A stretch of 8,197 bases of DNA from Deltaproteobacteria bacterium. GTDB lineage: Bacteria > Desulfobacterota > Desulfobacteria > Desulfobacterales > SURF-7. Location: positions 1 to 8,197 of the forward strand of contig JAFDJC010000179.1 in NCBI GenBank assembly GCA_019307665.1, in the 5' to 3' direction. The position numbers were made by a program, and so were the translations under genes. The stretch's first letter is position 1; each line of letters starts with the position of its first letter. Under the pieces are notes generated by a model, which worked only from the letters and a program-made list of their open reading frames with translations, was not told the origin of the DNA and made no database searches. Shown one piece after another: positions 1 to 6,788 of this stretch.

Positions 1-1452
1 TTGAAAGTACTTGTGCTTGAGCAGCATGATAAAGTAGGCGGGTGCACAACAAACTTTGAAAGAGGTGACTTTACATTTGAGGCCAGCTTGCATGCAATGG
101 CAGGCGGAGGACCCGGAAAAAACAACAGGGGGCTGTATAAGCTTTTGGAAATTACAGGTGTTGGTCAAAAAGTGGAACTGATCGAGCTGCCCCATTTCTA
201 TCGTTCTGTTTATCCGGGTATAGATATGACGCTTCCCAATAACTGGGAGGGATTCAAACGTGTTTTAAAACAAAAGTGGCCTGAGGAAGCTGAAGGAGTA
301 GACAGATTCCATGAACTCTGTTCCAGTCTCATGGATGATCTCCTTTCCCTGAAATACATGTTTCGACACAGCGGTCTAAAACAATTTTTCGTTAAAGCAA
401 TGGTGCCGATACGGCAGAGGACTTTGTTTAAATGGAAGGACAAAACATTCAAGGATCTTATGGATCACTGTTTTAAGAATGAAGATATTAAGGCAGTAGT
501 TTCTCAGCTATGGGTCTATTATGGCGCACCTGTACCGGAACAGACCGCATTGATTTCCATGGCGGCAACCGAGGCATATCTGGGTGACGGGATATGGCAC
601 ATCAAGGGAACATCACAGGCACTTTCAGATGCGTATGCAGAAAGAATCCGGGAACTAGGCGGTGAAATAAAAACAGAAACACTGGTAACCAAAATTACAA
701 TAAAAGACGGTGTCGCTAAAGGTGTCCAGACTGAGTCTGGTGATACATACAGTGCGCGCTATGTTGTTGCCAATACAGATCCGTATCAGCTGACATACAA
801 ACTGATCGGTGAAAATCATTATCCTGATGATTATCTGGAGAAACTGAAAAGACTCAAACCGGCAAACAGCCTTTACGGAGTCTATTTGGGTCTGAACATA
901 GATCTTAAAAAACTGGGATATCATGATACGGAGATTTTTTACAATACGTCAAAAGACAGCACTGTCGTATATGAAAACATGATGAAGGGAGATTTTCAAA
1001 ATGGCATTGTCGCCGTAACGATTTATTCCAATTACAATGACCCCATCTATGCTCCTCCCGGCAAATCAGTGGTTGTGCTCAATGCATATTCCAGCATCGA
1101 CACCTGGCCTGAATACCAGAGTGACGCCTATTATGAAATGAAGGATAAAATGGAGGAAGAACTCATCACCCTTGCTGCAAAGATGATACCTGAGCTTGCA
1201 AATCCTGATAACATAGAAGAAAGAGATGCTTTTACGCCCCATACAATAAAAAGATATACAATGAACAGAGGCGGTATTGTTTACGGCTTCTATTTATCGC
1301 CTGATCAATGGCAGAAAATACCGAATCATACCCCTGTCGACAATGTATTTATTGCCAGCAACTGGAGTCAGGCATGGCATGGCGTTGGATCAGCACAGGT
1401 CAATGGATGGCGTGCGGCCAGACTTATTATGGACAGGGAAGGAATTGAGTAG
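1..1452 (+). CDS. CrtI/retinol-saturase-like FAD-dependent oxidoreductase, 5' end cut off by the window
   Basis: This is a member of the phytoene desaturase / all-trans-retinol 13,14-reductase family, flavoproteins that oxidise or saturate polyene or isoprenoid substrates. The visible 483 residues begin inside the N-terminal Rossmann fold: the end of the second beta strand (VLVLEQ) and the following GGCTT segment with FTFEASLHAM are present, but the GxGxxG dinucleotide-binding loop is missing. The TTG at position 1 is therefore almost certainly not the real start, and roughly 20-25 residues lie upstream of the window. The C-terminal FAD-contact region is intact (VFIASNWSQAWHGVGSAQ, then NGWRAARLI, near residues 450-477). 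The stop is TAG at 1450-1452. The gene converges on the zraP-like gene and shares no operon with it. The family assignment is firm; the substrate cannot be told from the sequence, and no carotenoid biosynthesis gene lies nearby. Confidence 0.88.
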   Translation: MKVLVLEQHDKVGGCTTNFERGDFTFEASLHAMAGGGPGKNNRGLYKLLEITGVGQKVELIELPHFYRSVYPGIDMTLPNNWEGFKRVLKQKWPEEAEGVDRFHELCSSLMDDLLSLKYMFRHSGLKQFFVKAMVPIRQRTLFKWKDKTFKDLMDHCFKNEDIKAVVSQLWVYYGAPVPEQTALISMAATEAYLGDGIWHIKGTSQALSDAYAERIRELGGEIKTETLVTKITIKDGVAKGVQTESGDTYSARYVVANTDPYQLTYKLIGENHYPDDYLEKLKRLKPANSLYGVYLGLNIDLKKLGYHDTEIFYNTSKDSTVVYENMMKGDFQNGIVAVTIYSNYNDPIYAPPGKSVVVLNAYSSIDTWPEYQSDAYYEMKDKMEEELITLAAKMIPELANPDNIEERDAFTPHTIKRYTMNRGGIVYGFYLSPDQWQKIPNHTPVDNVFIASNWSQAWHGVGSAQVNGWRAARLIMDREGIE

Positions 1453-1462
1453 TAAGGCAGGT

Positions 1463-1513
1463 ATTGGACCTGACGAGAAGGGGAAGTACCATTCTCCCTT
1501 CTCGCAGTCCAAT
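1463..1513. terminator. Long hairpin between convergent genes, likely bidirectional terminator
   Basis: An outer stem ATTGGAC/GTCCAAT (1463-1469 with 1507-1513) encloses a perfect 9-bp stem CGAGAAGGG/CCCTTCTCG (1474-1482 with 1496-1504). The inner stem can be lengthened by a few pairs if one T is bulged. It begins 11 bases after the stop of the oxidoreductase gene and ends 26 bases beyond the stop of the convergent zraP-like gene, the usual place for a shared terminator. Neither strand has a proper U-tract after the stem, so intrinsic termination is not certain; it could also protect mRNA 3' ends. Confidence 0.5.
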
Positions 1514-1539
1514 ATAAAATGACATGGAGTTTAGATTAG

Positions 1540-2031
1540 CTATTCTCTCCCACAAAATTCTCCTTGGCCTCCTTTCCCGTAAAAGCGCTGTCCCATACCA
1601 TGTTTACCGAAGCCAAGGAAACCTTTTCCAGTCCGCAATTCCGGAGCTATTTTTTTTGCCTCTAATCTCAGGTCGATTCGTTTTGCCATAAGCTGCCCCT
1701 TAAGATCAGCTGCTTCCTTTGCAAGTGATTTAAGTTCTTCCCCGTTAGGATCTGATGTTTCAAGAAGGATTCTCATTTTTTCAGACTTTGAATGAAGACC
1801 GATTCTAAGATCTGCGGTTTCGTCAACAAACTTTTGTCGAAGCTCTTTGAGTTGTTTTTTCTGGTCATCAGTAAGCTTGGCGTTCCATTCAGACCCGTCT
1901 CTGGGACATTCCCGGTTAAGCCCTTTACCATGGTGCTTCCCCTGTCCGGGTCCCCATGCAAATGCAGATGTTGATGCGACAAAAGCAAAGATGATTGCTG
2001 CAATGATAAGTGTTGTTTTTTTCATGGTCAT
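1540..2031 (-). CDS. zraP: ZraP/Spy/CpxP-type periplasmic metal-binding or chaperone-like protein
   Basis: A small exported protein of 163 residues (161 if translation starts at the second ATG, at 2025). It has a clear signal peptide: MKK, a hydrophobic core at residues 8-20, and a probable signal peptidase I cut after AFA at residue 25. The mature part has the LTxxQ-type motif of the family (LTDDQ, residues 53-57) and a long charged helical region to about residue 130. The Gly-rich ends carry possible metal ligands (H33, H34, C42 and H144, C160). ZraP of E. coli is a zinc-binding periplasmic chaperone that dampens ZraS signalling. Here the gene lies divergent to a ZraSR-type pair and has its own sigma-54 promoter, which supports the same role. 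GGAAGAGG lies just upstream: GAGG is 3 nt from the first ATG and 9 nt from the second, so the second (MKK) is an equally good start. The metal specificity is inferred, not seen. Confidence 0.85.
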   Translation of the reverse strand: MTMKKTTLIIAAIIFAFVASTSAFAWGPGQGKHHGKGLNRECPRDGSEWNAKLTDDQKKQLKELRQKFVDETADLRIGLHSKSEKMRILLETSDPNGEELKSLAKEAADLKGQLMAKRIDLRLEAKKIAPELRTGKGFLGFGKHGMGQRFYGKGGQGEFCGRE

Positions 2032-2060
2032 TTTCCTCTTCCGTAATAAAGTTAATAAGT

Positions 2061-2078
2061 AGCCGGTTCGAACCGACT
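2061..2078. repeat. 18-bp palindrome in the zraP-like leader
   Basis: AGCCGGTTCGAACCGACT is an inverted repeat with one mismatched pair; its central 12 bases CGGTTCGAACCG are perfectly palindromic. It falls about 17-34 nt downstream of the transcription start predicted from the minus-strand sigma-54 promoter, inside the untranslated leader. With no loop bases it suits a dimeric DNA-binding protein better than an RNA hairpin. No known operator is recognised. Confidence 0.45.
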
Positions 2079-2104
2079 GTTGCTGTTTTCTGATTCATGT
2101 TATG

Positions 2105-2120
2105 AGCAAAACATGTGCCA
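2105..2120 (-). promoter_or_regulatory. Sigma-54 (-24/-12) promoter for the zraP-like gene
   Basis: Read on the minus strand the site is TGGCAC-ATGTT-TTGCT, matching the RpoN consensus TGGCAC-N5-TTGCW at every defined base, with the required GG-N10-GC spacing (GG at 2119-2118, GC at 2107-2106). Transcription should start near 2094, leaving a leader of about 63 nt before the ATG at 2031. It depends on an NtrC-type activator, and one is encoded by the nearby regulator gene (3888-5252). Confidence 0.85.
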
Positions 2121-2206
2121 TATGAAAAAAATATTCTTAACCATCTGTTTTTTGTAATTTAATATTGTATTTTTGATTTTTAAAAGATACTTTAAAATTA
2201 TGATGG

Positions 2207-2256
2207 TGGGTAATTTGTATACACCATACTGTATCCATGTGGGTATAAAGTATCCA
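2207..2256. promoter_or_regulatory. Paired dyad sites, candidate binding sites (UAS) for the ZraR-like activator
   Basis: Two copies of an imperfect 17-bp dyad share the form TGGGTA-N5-TATMCA: copy 1 at 2207-2223 (TGGGTA-ATTTG-TATACA) and copy 2 at 2240-2256 (TGGGTA-TAAAG-TATCCA). Their start-to-start distance is 33 bp, about three helical turns, so both would face the same side of DNA. Their centres lie about 76 and 109 bp upstream of the predicted kinase-operon start and about 121 and 154 bp upstream of the predicted zraP start, normal enhancer distances for sigma-54 activators. An additional direct repeat GTATCCAT (2231-2238, 2250-2257) overlaps. That the ZraR-like protein binds here is inference. 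Confidence 0.55.
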
Positions 2257-2297
2257 TACATTACAGGTGGGGATAAGGAAATACAGTAGCTTATACT

Positions 2298-2313
2298 CGG
2301 CATTTATATTGCA
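2298..2313 (+). promoter_or_regulatory. Sigma-54 (-24/-12) promoter for the kinase-regulator operon
   Basis: CGGCAT-TTATA-TTGCA matches TGGCAC-N5-TTGCW with two deviations, the first and sixth bases. It keeps the essential GG (2299-2300) and GC (2311-2312) exactly 10 nt apart. Transcription would start near 2324, giving a leader of about 100 nt that contains the tandem repeat. It faces away from the zraP promoter, so one set of enhancer sites can serve both, and the response regulator probably activates its own operon. Confidence 0.75.
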
Positions 2314-2340
2314 AGATCAAGATAGTTATATTCCCCCGGG

Positions 2341-2406
2341 TTTATATTTACATGGGTTTATATTTACATGGGTTTTATATTTACATGGATTTTATATTTA
2401 CATGGG
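2341..2406 (+). repeat. Four-copy 16/17-bp tandem repeat in the kinase leader
   Basis: Four nearly identical units follow one another without spacers: 2341-2356 and 2357-2372 (both TTTATATTTACATGGG, 16 bp), then 2373-2389 and 2390-2406 (one extra leading T, 17 bp; the third ends in GGA). The array lies after the predicted transcription start and ends 19 bases before the kinase ATG, so it forms most of the leader RNA. Every unit carries an ATG, in shifting frames. Copy number could change by replication slippage. No family of repeats is recognised. Confidence 0.9.
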
Positions 2407-2425
2407 AAATACAAAGGTAAAAAAA

Positions 2426-3874
2426 ATGCAGCAGAAAAAAAGAACGGCAGGGTCTTTGCTCGGCATATCGCCTTTTGTCATTATTGGCGTTTTCCTGGTA
2501 CTTGTGCCGATATTTATTTTCATAACTATTGATAATATAAAGGCTCATAACAAAAGAGCTGCTGAAATGCTTACGGAAAGGGGGGCCTCCCTGATAAGAT
2601 CTTTTGAGGCCGGAACGCGGACAGGGATGATGGCAATGCGATGGGAAACGGCAAAGATACAAATATTACTTACCGAGACAGCATTTCAGCCGGATATTGA
2701 ATACATTATGATAACAGATAAAAACGGCAGGATTCTCGGGCACAGTAATGCGTCAAAGACAGACGGTGTTTATGAAAATATGCCTGATATATCTCAACCG
2801 AATTTTGACACGGATGTATCTCACAGAGAGATAGGCGGTGAAGATAACGGGAAAATATTTGAAGTCTATAAAAAGTTTACGCCTTCACGATTCCGCCGGC
2901 AAGGCAAATTCAAGCGATTTCGTGGCGGACCGTTCATGGAAAGGCCTAACAAACCCCAACCTGACTGGTGCAGAGCACATTTTTTTAAGGGACCGGGCCG
3001 GATGATGGCTCCCGAGCCTGAACAGTTTATTTTTGCCGGCTTTAACATGAAAAAGATTGAAGCTTCCAAAAGGGAATATCTGCTTCATGTTATACTCACC
3101 GGTGTCATTCTTTTCTTCATCGGATGCGCCGGAATGTTCAGCCTTTTTGTGATGCAGGCATACCGGTCAGCCAAAAAATCTATTACCAGTCTTGAAAAAG
3201 AAGTTGAGAGGAGTCATCGTCTTGCAGCAATAGGAAAACTCGCCGCAGGGGTTGCCCATGAAATCAGAAATCCGCTAAGCTCGATCAAGGGCTTTGCAAC
3301 ATACTTCAAGGAAAGGTTTGAAGACTCCAAGGAAGAAAAAAAGATCGCGATTATAATGATTGATGAGGTTGAACGGCTCAATCGTGCGGTTACCCAACTC
3401 CTTGAATTTGCAGGGCCTGTCTCGGTGTCAAAGACCGAAGTGGATTGTGAAGCGTTGCTAAATCATTCGATGCTGCTTGTTAAAAAGGATCTTGAAGCAA
3501 AGAAGATCGAGCATGAAACTATCATTCTGACTAAAAAAAAGAACGTCATGCTTGATAGCGACAGGATGAATCAAATTCTTTTAAACCTTTATCTGAATGC
3601 CATCGAAGCAATGGATTCCAAGGGAAAGCTTACTGTGAAAGTATCGGACGCAGAGGACGCCGGTTATGTCCTTTTTGAAGTTGCCGATACAGGCAAAGGA
3701 ATAAAGGAGGCGGAGATTGAACAAATCTTTGATCCTTATTTTACAACAAGGAATACAGGCACCGGACTTGGACTTGCAGTAGTGCATAAAATAGTCGAGA
3801 CATTAGGGGGAGAAATAAAGGTTGAGAGCAGTCCGGGAAAAGGTACCCTATTTTTAATCAGAATGCCGTGCTGA
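2426..3874 (+). CDS. zraS: Membrane sensor histidine kinase, ZraS-type
   Basis: The kinase of a two-component pair, 482 residues from the ATG at 2426, which has AAAGG 8 nt upstream. The open frame reaches back to a GTG at 2267, but that start lies upstream of the sigma-54 promoter and inside repeats, so it is rejected; an in-frame ATG at 2402 lacks a ribosome site. Order: membrane helix at about 14-33; extracytoplasmic sensor domain at about 35-217; second helix at about 219-245; then, with no HAMP or cytoplasmic PAS domain, a short linker to the H-box (AHEIRNPLSS, phospho-acceptor H278), N-box (N391 in LNAIEAM) and G-boxes (D421 in DTGKGI; GTGLGLAVV). The sensor domain ends in a basic, proline- and glycine-rich stretch with a CxxH pair (C182, H185). 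Its position divergent to zraP suggests metal or envelope-stress sensing; the ligand is inferred. Confidence 0.9.
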   Translation: MQQKKRTAGSLLGISPFVIIGVFLVLVPIFIFITIDNIKAHNKRAAEMLTERGASLIRSFEAGTRTGMMAMRWETAKIQILLTETAFQPDIEYIMITDKNGRILGHSNASKTDGVYENMPDISQPNFDTDVSHREIGGEDNGKIFEVYKKFTPSRFRRQGKFKRFRGGPFMERPNKPQPDWCRAHFFKGPGRMMAPEPEQFIFAGFNMKKIEASKREYLLHVILTGVILFFIGCAGMFSLFVMQAYRSAKKSITSLEKEVERSHRLAAIGKLAAGVAHEIRNPLSSIKGFATYFKERFEDSKEEKKIAIIMIDEVERLNRAVTQLLEFAGPVSVSKTEVDCEALLNHSMLLVKKDLEAKKIEHETIILTKKKNVMLDSDRMNQILLNLYLNAIEAMDSKGKLTVKVSDAEDAGYVLFEVADTGKGIKEAEIEQIFDPYFTTRNTGTGLGLAVVHKIVETLGGEIKVESSPGKGTLFLIRMPC

Positions 3875-3887
3875 AAACAGGTAAAAA

Positions 3888-5252
3888 ATGAATAAAAAAA
3901 GTTTAATACTGGTTGTTGATGATGATTCCGGTCATCGGACTATGCTGAAAACCCTGTTGAGCGGATGGGGTTATGGCATCTTTGATGCCGATGATGGATC
4001 AGAAGCTGTAAGGATGGTAAAAAAAAGGAGTTTCGATGTCGTACTTATGGACTTGAAGATGATAAAAATGTCAGGGATGGAGGCGCTTTCAAAAATACAC
4101 TCCTATACCCCATCTGTTCCCGTGGTCATCATGACCGCATTTTCTTCGGTGGATACCGCAGTTGAGGCATTGAAAAAAGGGGCTTACGACTACCTGACGA
4201 AACCGCTTGATTTTGAAAAGCTGAAGCTGACAATTGAAAGAATAATCGAAAGTAAATACCTTAAGGAAGAGAATCGCAATCTCAGAGATAGAATCAGCAG
4301 CCGGTTTAAAAGAGAAAACATTATAGGAAGCAGCCTTGCCATGACAAGGCTTCTTGAAACAGTAGAGATGGCTGCGCCGTCTGATGCCAACATTCTTGTT
4401 TCAGGTGAATCAGGAACAGGGAAGGAACTGGTGGCCGGTGCCGTCCATTACAATAGCCCGCGAAAGAACGCCCCTTTTATAAAAATTAATTGCGCTGCAA
4501 TCACTGAAACGCTTCTTGAGTCAGAACTTTTCGGCCATGAAAAGGGTTCGTTTACAGGCGCTGACAAAAGTAAAAACGGAAAGTTTGTACAGGCACACAG
4601 CGGGAGTATTCTCCTTGACGAGATCAGCGAGATGAACACTGCCATGCAGGCAAAACTTTTAAGGGTAATCCAGGAAAGAGAAGTCACGCCGGTGGGAAGT
4701 GAAAAGACAGTAAAAGTAGATGTCAGGGTTATTGCATCGACCAACAGGGACCTGAAGGAACTTACTGACAAAAAAAAGTTCAGAGAGGATCTTTTTTTCA
4801 GGCTTAATGTTGTGAATTTAGAAGTTCCGTCTCTCAGGGACAGAAAAGAAGACATTCCTGAATTGGCAATTCATTTTCTTAAGAATTTTTCATCAAAAAA
4901 CAAAAAGAATGTTAAAGGCTTTACACCCGATGCCATGGATGCGCTTATTAAATACAGCTGGCCCGGAAATGTGAGAGAGCTGATGAATACGGTTGAAAGG
5001 GCTGTTGTGCTTGCAAGGTCGGAATATCTGTCTTTAGATGACTTCCCGGTTATTTACCATAAAGAGGACATGAGATCTGACAATATAATTCAAACAGTCT
5101 CCGGGGATATGCCACTTTTTGAAGTTGAAAAAGCGGCTGTTATCAAAACACTTGAATCATCAGACGGCAACAGAAGTGAGGCCGCCAGAAGGCTCGGCAT
5201 AACCAGAAAGACGCTTTTAAAAAAACTGAAGCAATATGGTGTTGCAAAATGA
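3888..5252 (+). CDS. zraR: NtrC-family sigma-54-dependent response regulator, ZraR-type
   Basis: A 454-residue transcription activator with the full NtrC layout. The receiver domain (about 5-120) has the acidic pocket D11-D13, phospho-acceptor D55, T83 and K105. The AAA+ domain (about 140-370) has Walker A GESGTGKE (173-180), the sigma-54 contact loop as GSFTGA (220-225, a common variant of GAFTGA) and Walker B LLDE (D244, E245). A C-terminal Fis-type helix-turn-helix (about 414-452) includes the GNRSEAARRLGITRKTLLKK segment. All catalytic residues are present, so it should be an active ATPase that remodels RNA polymerase-sigma-54. It starts 13 nt after the kinase stop with a weak AGG ribosome site, as expected for a co-transcribed partner. 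Likely targets in the window are the two divergent sigma-54 promoters at 2105-2120 and 2298-2313. Whether it responds to zinc as in E. coli is inference. Confidence 0.92.
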   Translation: MNKKSLILVVDDDSGHRTMLKTLLSGWGYGIFDADDGSEAVRMVKKRSFDVVLMDLKMIKMSGMEALSKIHSYTPSVPVVIMTAFSSVDTAVEALKKGAYDYLTKPLDFEKLKLTIERIIESKYLKEENRNLRDRISSRFKRENIIGSSLAMTRLLETVEMAAPSDANILVSGESGTGKELVAGAVHYNSPRKNAPFIKINCAAITETLLESELFGHEKGSFTGADKSKNGKFVQAHSGSILLDEISEMNTAMQAKLLRVIQEREVTPVGSEKTVKVDVRVIASTNRDLKELTDKKKFREDLFFRLNVVNLEVPSLRDRKEDIPELAIHFLKNFSSKNKKNVKGFTPDAMDALIKYSWPGNVRELMNTVERAVVLARSEYLSLDDFPVIYHKEDMRSDNIIQTVSGDMPLFEVEKAAVIKTLESSDGNRSEAARRLGITRKTLLKKLKQYGVAK

Positions 5253-5304
5253 GTGCTCAATGGTTTAAGCAAAGGCTTGATTCAGCGACCTATGAGGAGA
5301 ATGT

Positions 5305-6741
5305 ATGAGCAGCAGAATTATTTTAAAGGATGCCTTAAAAACGTTTACGATTGATCAGGACAAAGTTCTGAATCCTGAGGAGACGGTTAGGCGATTCAAG
5401 GAAAAAACAAAGAAACTGAACCTGAATATTCTCGAAGAAACCAAAAGAATAGATAACGGAAGGCTTGATATCCCGATTTTTTTCAGCGTTTGCGGGCATG
5501 ATGCAAAGTCTGTGACAGGAACAAACAAGCAGATGGGCAAGGGTGCCACACCGTCTCAGTCAGAAGCAAGTGCTGTGATGGAGTTGGCTGAGCGGTTCAG
5601 TTTTTTCAGCTTCAGCAAAAATCCTGAAAATTTTTTTACGGAAAAATACTGCAACGTAAAGGACAGGGCAATACCGTTTAAAATGATAGCCGATTCTGTT
5701 CATGATGATTCAAAAGATCTTGAGGTCGCAAGAAAAATTTTTGAAGACCTTCCGCTTCAGTGGACACAGGGTTATAATCTGACACAGGGAAAGGAAGTTC
5801 TTGTACCGTTTAACTGGTTTTTCATGATTAATGAATTTAACGGTCCGTCTGCCGGCAACTGCCAGGAAGAGGCCATCAGCCAGGGAGTATGTGAAATTGT
5901 TGAAAGACATGTGTCTTCAATTATCAGCCATGAGAAACTGTCTGTCCCCGCCGTTAACCCTGACTCGGCTGACGATCCCATGGTAATGGAAATGCTCCAA
6001 AAGTACAGGAAGGCCGGAATAGAGCTTTACATCTCAGACTTTTCGCTTGATATGGGCATACCGTCCATCGGTGTATTAGCTTATGACCCTGCCACGTTTC
6101 CCGGAAAGAGTGAAATTGTATGGACTGCCGGGACCACACCCGACCCGCAAAAAGCTCTGAGCAGGGCTCTTTCGGAAACTGCCCAGCTTGCAGGGGATTT
6201 CAATACCGGTTCTAACTATGTGGCAAGCGGGTTGCCGAAATTAAAAAAATTGGAAGAAGCCGGCTTTATTATGAACCCGGATAAAACAATCAATATTCAT
6301 GACCTTCAGGACCTTTCCAGCAATAACATTAAAACAGAAGTTGAAAATTGCGTTTCCGCCCTTCAAAAAAAAGGAATGGACGTCATACTAATTAACACAA
6401 TGCATCCTCAGCTCGAGATCCCGGCTTTTTACACGATTATTCCAGGAGCGCATTTTCGTGAGCGGGCTCTTGGAACAAGCGTAGGACTCTTTTCAGCCAA
6501 ATTGATCACTGAAAACAATGTTCCCCGAAAAGCGTTGGAAAGGCTTATGGAAATAGAAAAACTGCTTCCTGAAAAATATTATATCAAGTTTTACATCGGT
6601 TCATGTCACCTTGCCATGAACGATCCTGAAACAGCGCTTGGATATTTCGAACAGGCACTGGACCTCGATCCTGTTAGTCAGGATATACCAAGCATTTATT
6701 CTTATATGGGCGTCTGCCTTAAGGATATCTGGATATATTAA
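5305..6741 (+). CDS. YcaO-domain protein with C-terminal TPR, truncated by a frame break
   Basis: YcaO proteins use ATP to activate peptide-bond oxygen, in azoline formation, thioamidation or related backbone changes. The three ATP/Mg signature motifs are intact: S89-x3-E93-x2-E96-R97; E189 followed by Q193, E197, E200 and R201; and R287-x3-E291-x2-Q294. There is no proline-rich C-terminus of the kind seen in azoline-forming YcaOs. Instead, a complete TPR (G432, A444, F448, A451, P456) follows, and a second one starts at G469. That second TPR stops making sense after D474: four odd residues (IWIY) precede TAA at 6739-6741, and the missing TPR sequence continues in another frame downstream. 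The YcaO core is unharmed, so the truncated protein may still work. The start has GAGGAG 5 nt upstream. The gene lies 52 bp after the regulator and may be read from the same transcript. Its substrate is unknown; no TfuA or E1-like partner is nearby. Confidence 0.87.
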   Translation: MSSRIILKDALKTFTIDQDKVLNPEETVRRFKEKTKKLNLNILEETKRIDNGRLDIPIFFSVCGHDAKSVTGTNKQMGKGATPSQSEASAVMELAERFSFFSFSKNPENFFTEKYCNVKDRAIPFKMIADSVHDDSKDLEVARKIFEDLPLQWTQGYNLTQGKEVLVPFNWFFMINEFNGPSAGNCQEEAISQGVCEIVERHVSSIISHEKLSVPAVNPDSADDPMVMEMLQKYRKAGIELYISDFSLDMGIPSIGVLAYDPATFPGKSEIVWTAGTTPDPQKALSRALSETAQLAGDFNTGSNYVASGLPKLKKLEEAGFIMNPDKTINIHDLQDLSSNNIKTEVENCVSALQKKGMDVILINTMHPQLEIPAFYTIIPGAHFRERALGTSVGLFSAKLITENNVPRKALERLMEIEKLLPEKYYIKFYIGSCHLAMNDPETALGYFEQALDLDPVSQDIPSIYSYMGVCLKDIWIY

Positions 6742-6788
6742 AAAAAGGTGAGAAAGCTGATGATGAAAGGACGGACATTTATAATCTG

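Noticed and set aside
2061..2078. GGTTCGAACC resembles a tRNA T-arm (tRNA gene or phage attachment site)
   Set aside because: The 5-bp T-stem does not pair in the tRNA register on either strand, and no acceptor, D or anticodon arm is present.
2166..2178. IHF-like site in the AT-rich part of the intergenic region
   Set aside because: TTGATT matches one half, but the YAA half is missing. DNA bending by IHF is plausible for sigma-54 promoters, yet no good consensus site is seen.
2341..2406. Direct repeats as a CRISPR array
   Set aside because: The units are directly adjacent with no spacers, and no cas gene is nearby.
2267..2425. N-terminal extension of the kinase from a GTG at 2267
   Set aside because: It starts upstream of the sigma-54 promoter at 2298-2313, runs through the tandem repeat, gives repeat-like low-complexity residues, and has no ribosome site. 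The ATG at 2426 has AAAGG at good spacing and is followed by a normal membrane helix.
4448..4855. 135-codon open frame on the minus strand within the regulator gene
   Set aside because: It lies fully antisense to the conserved AAA+ domain, is Ser/Leu/Phe-rich as expected from antisense codons, and shows no motif.
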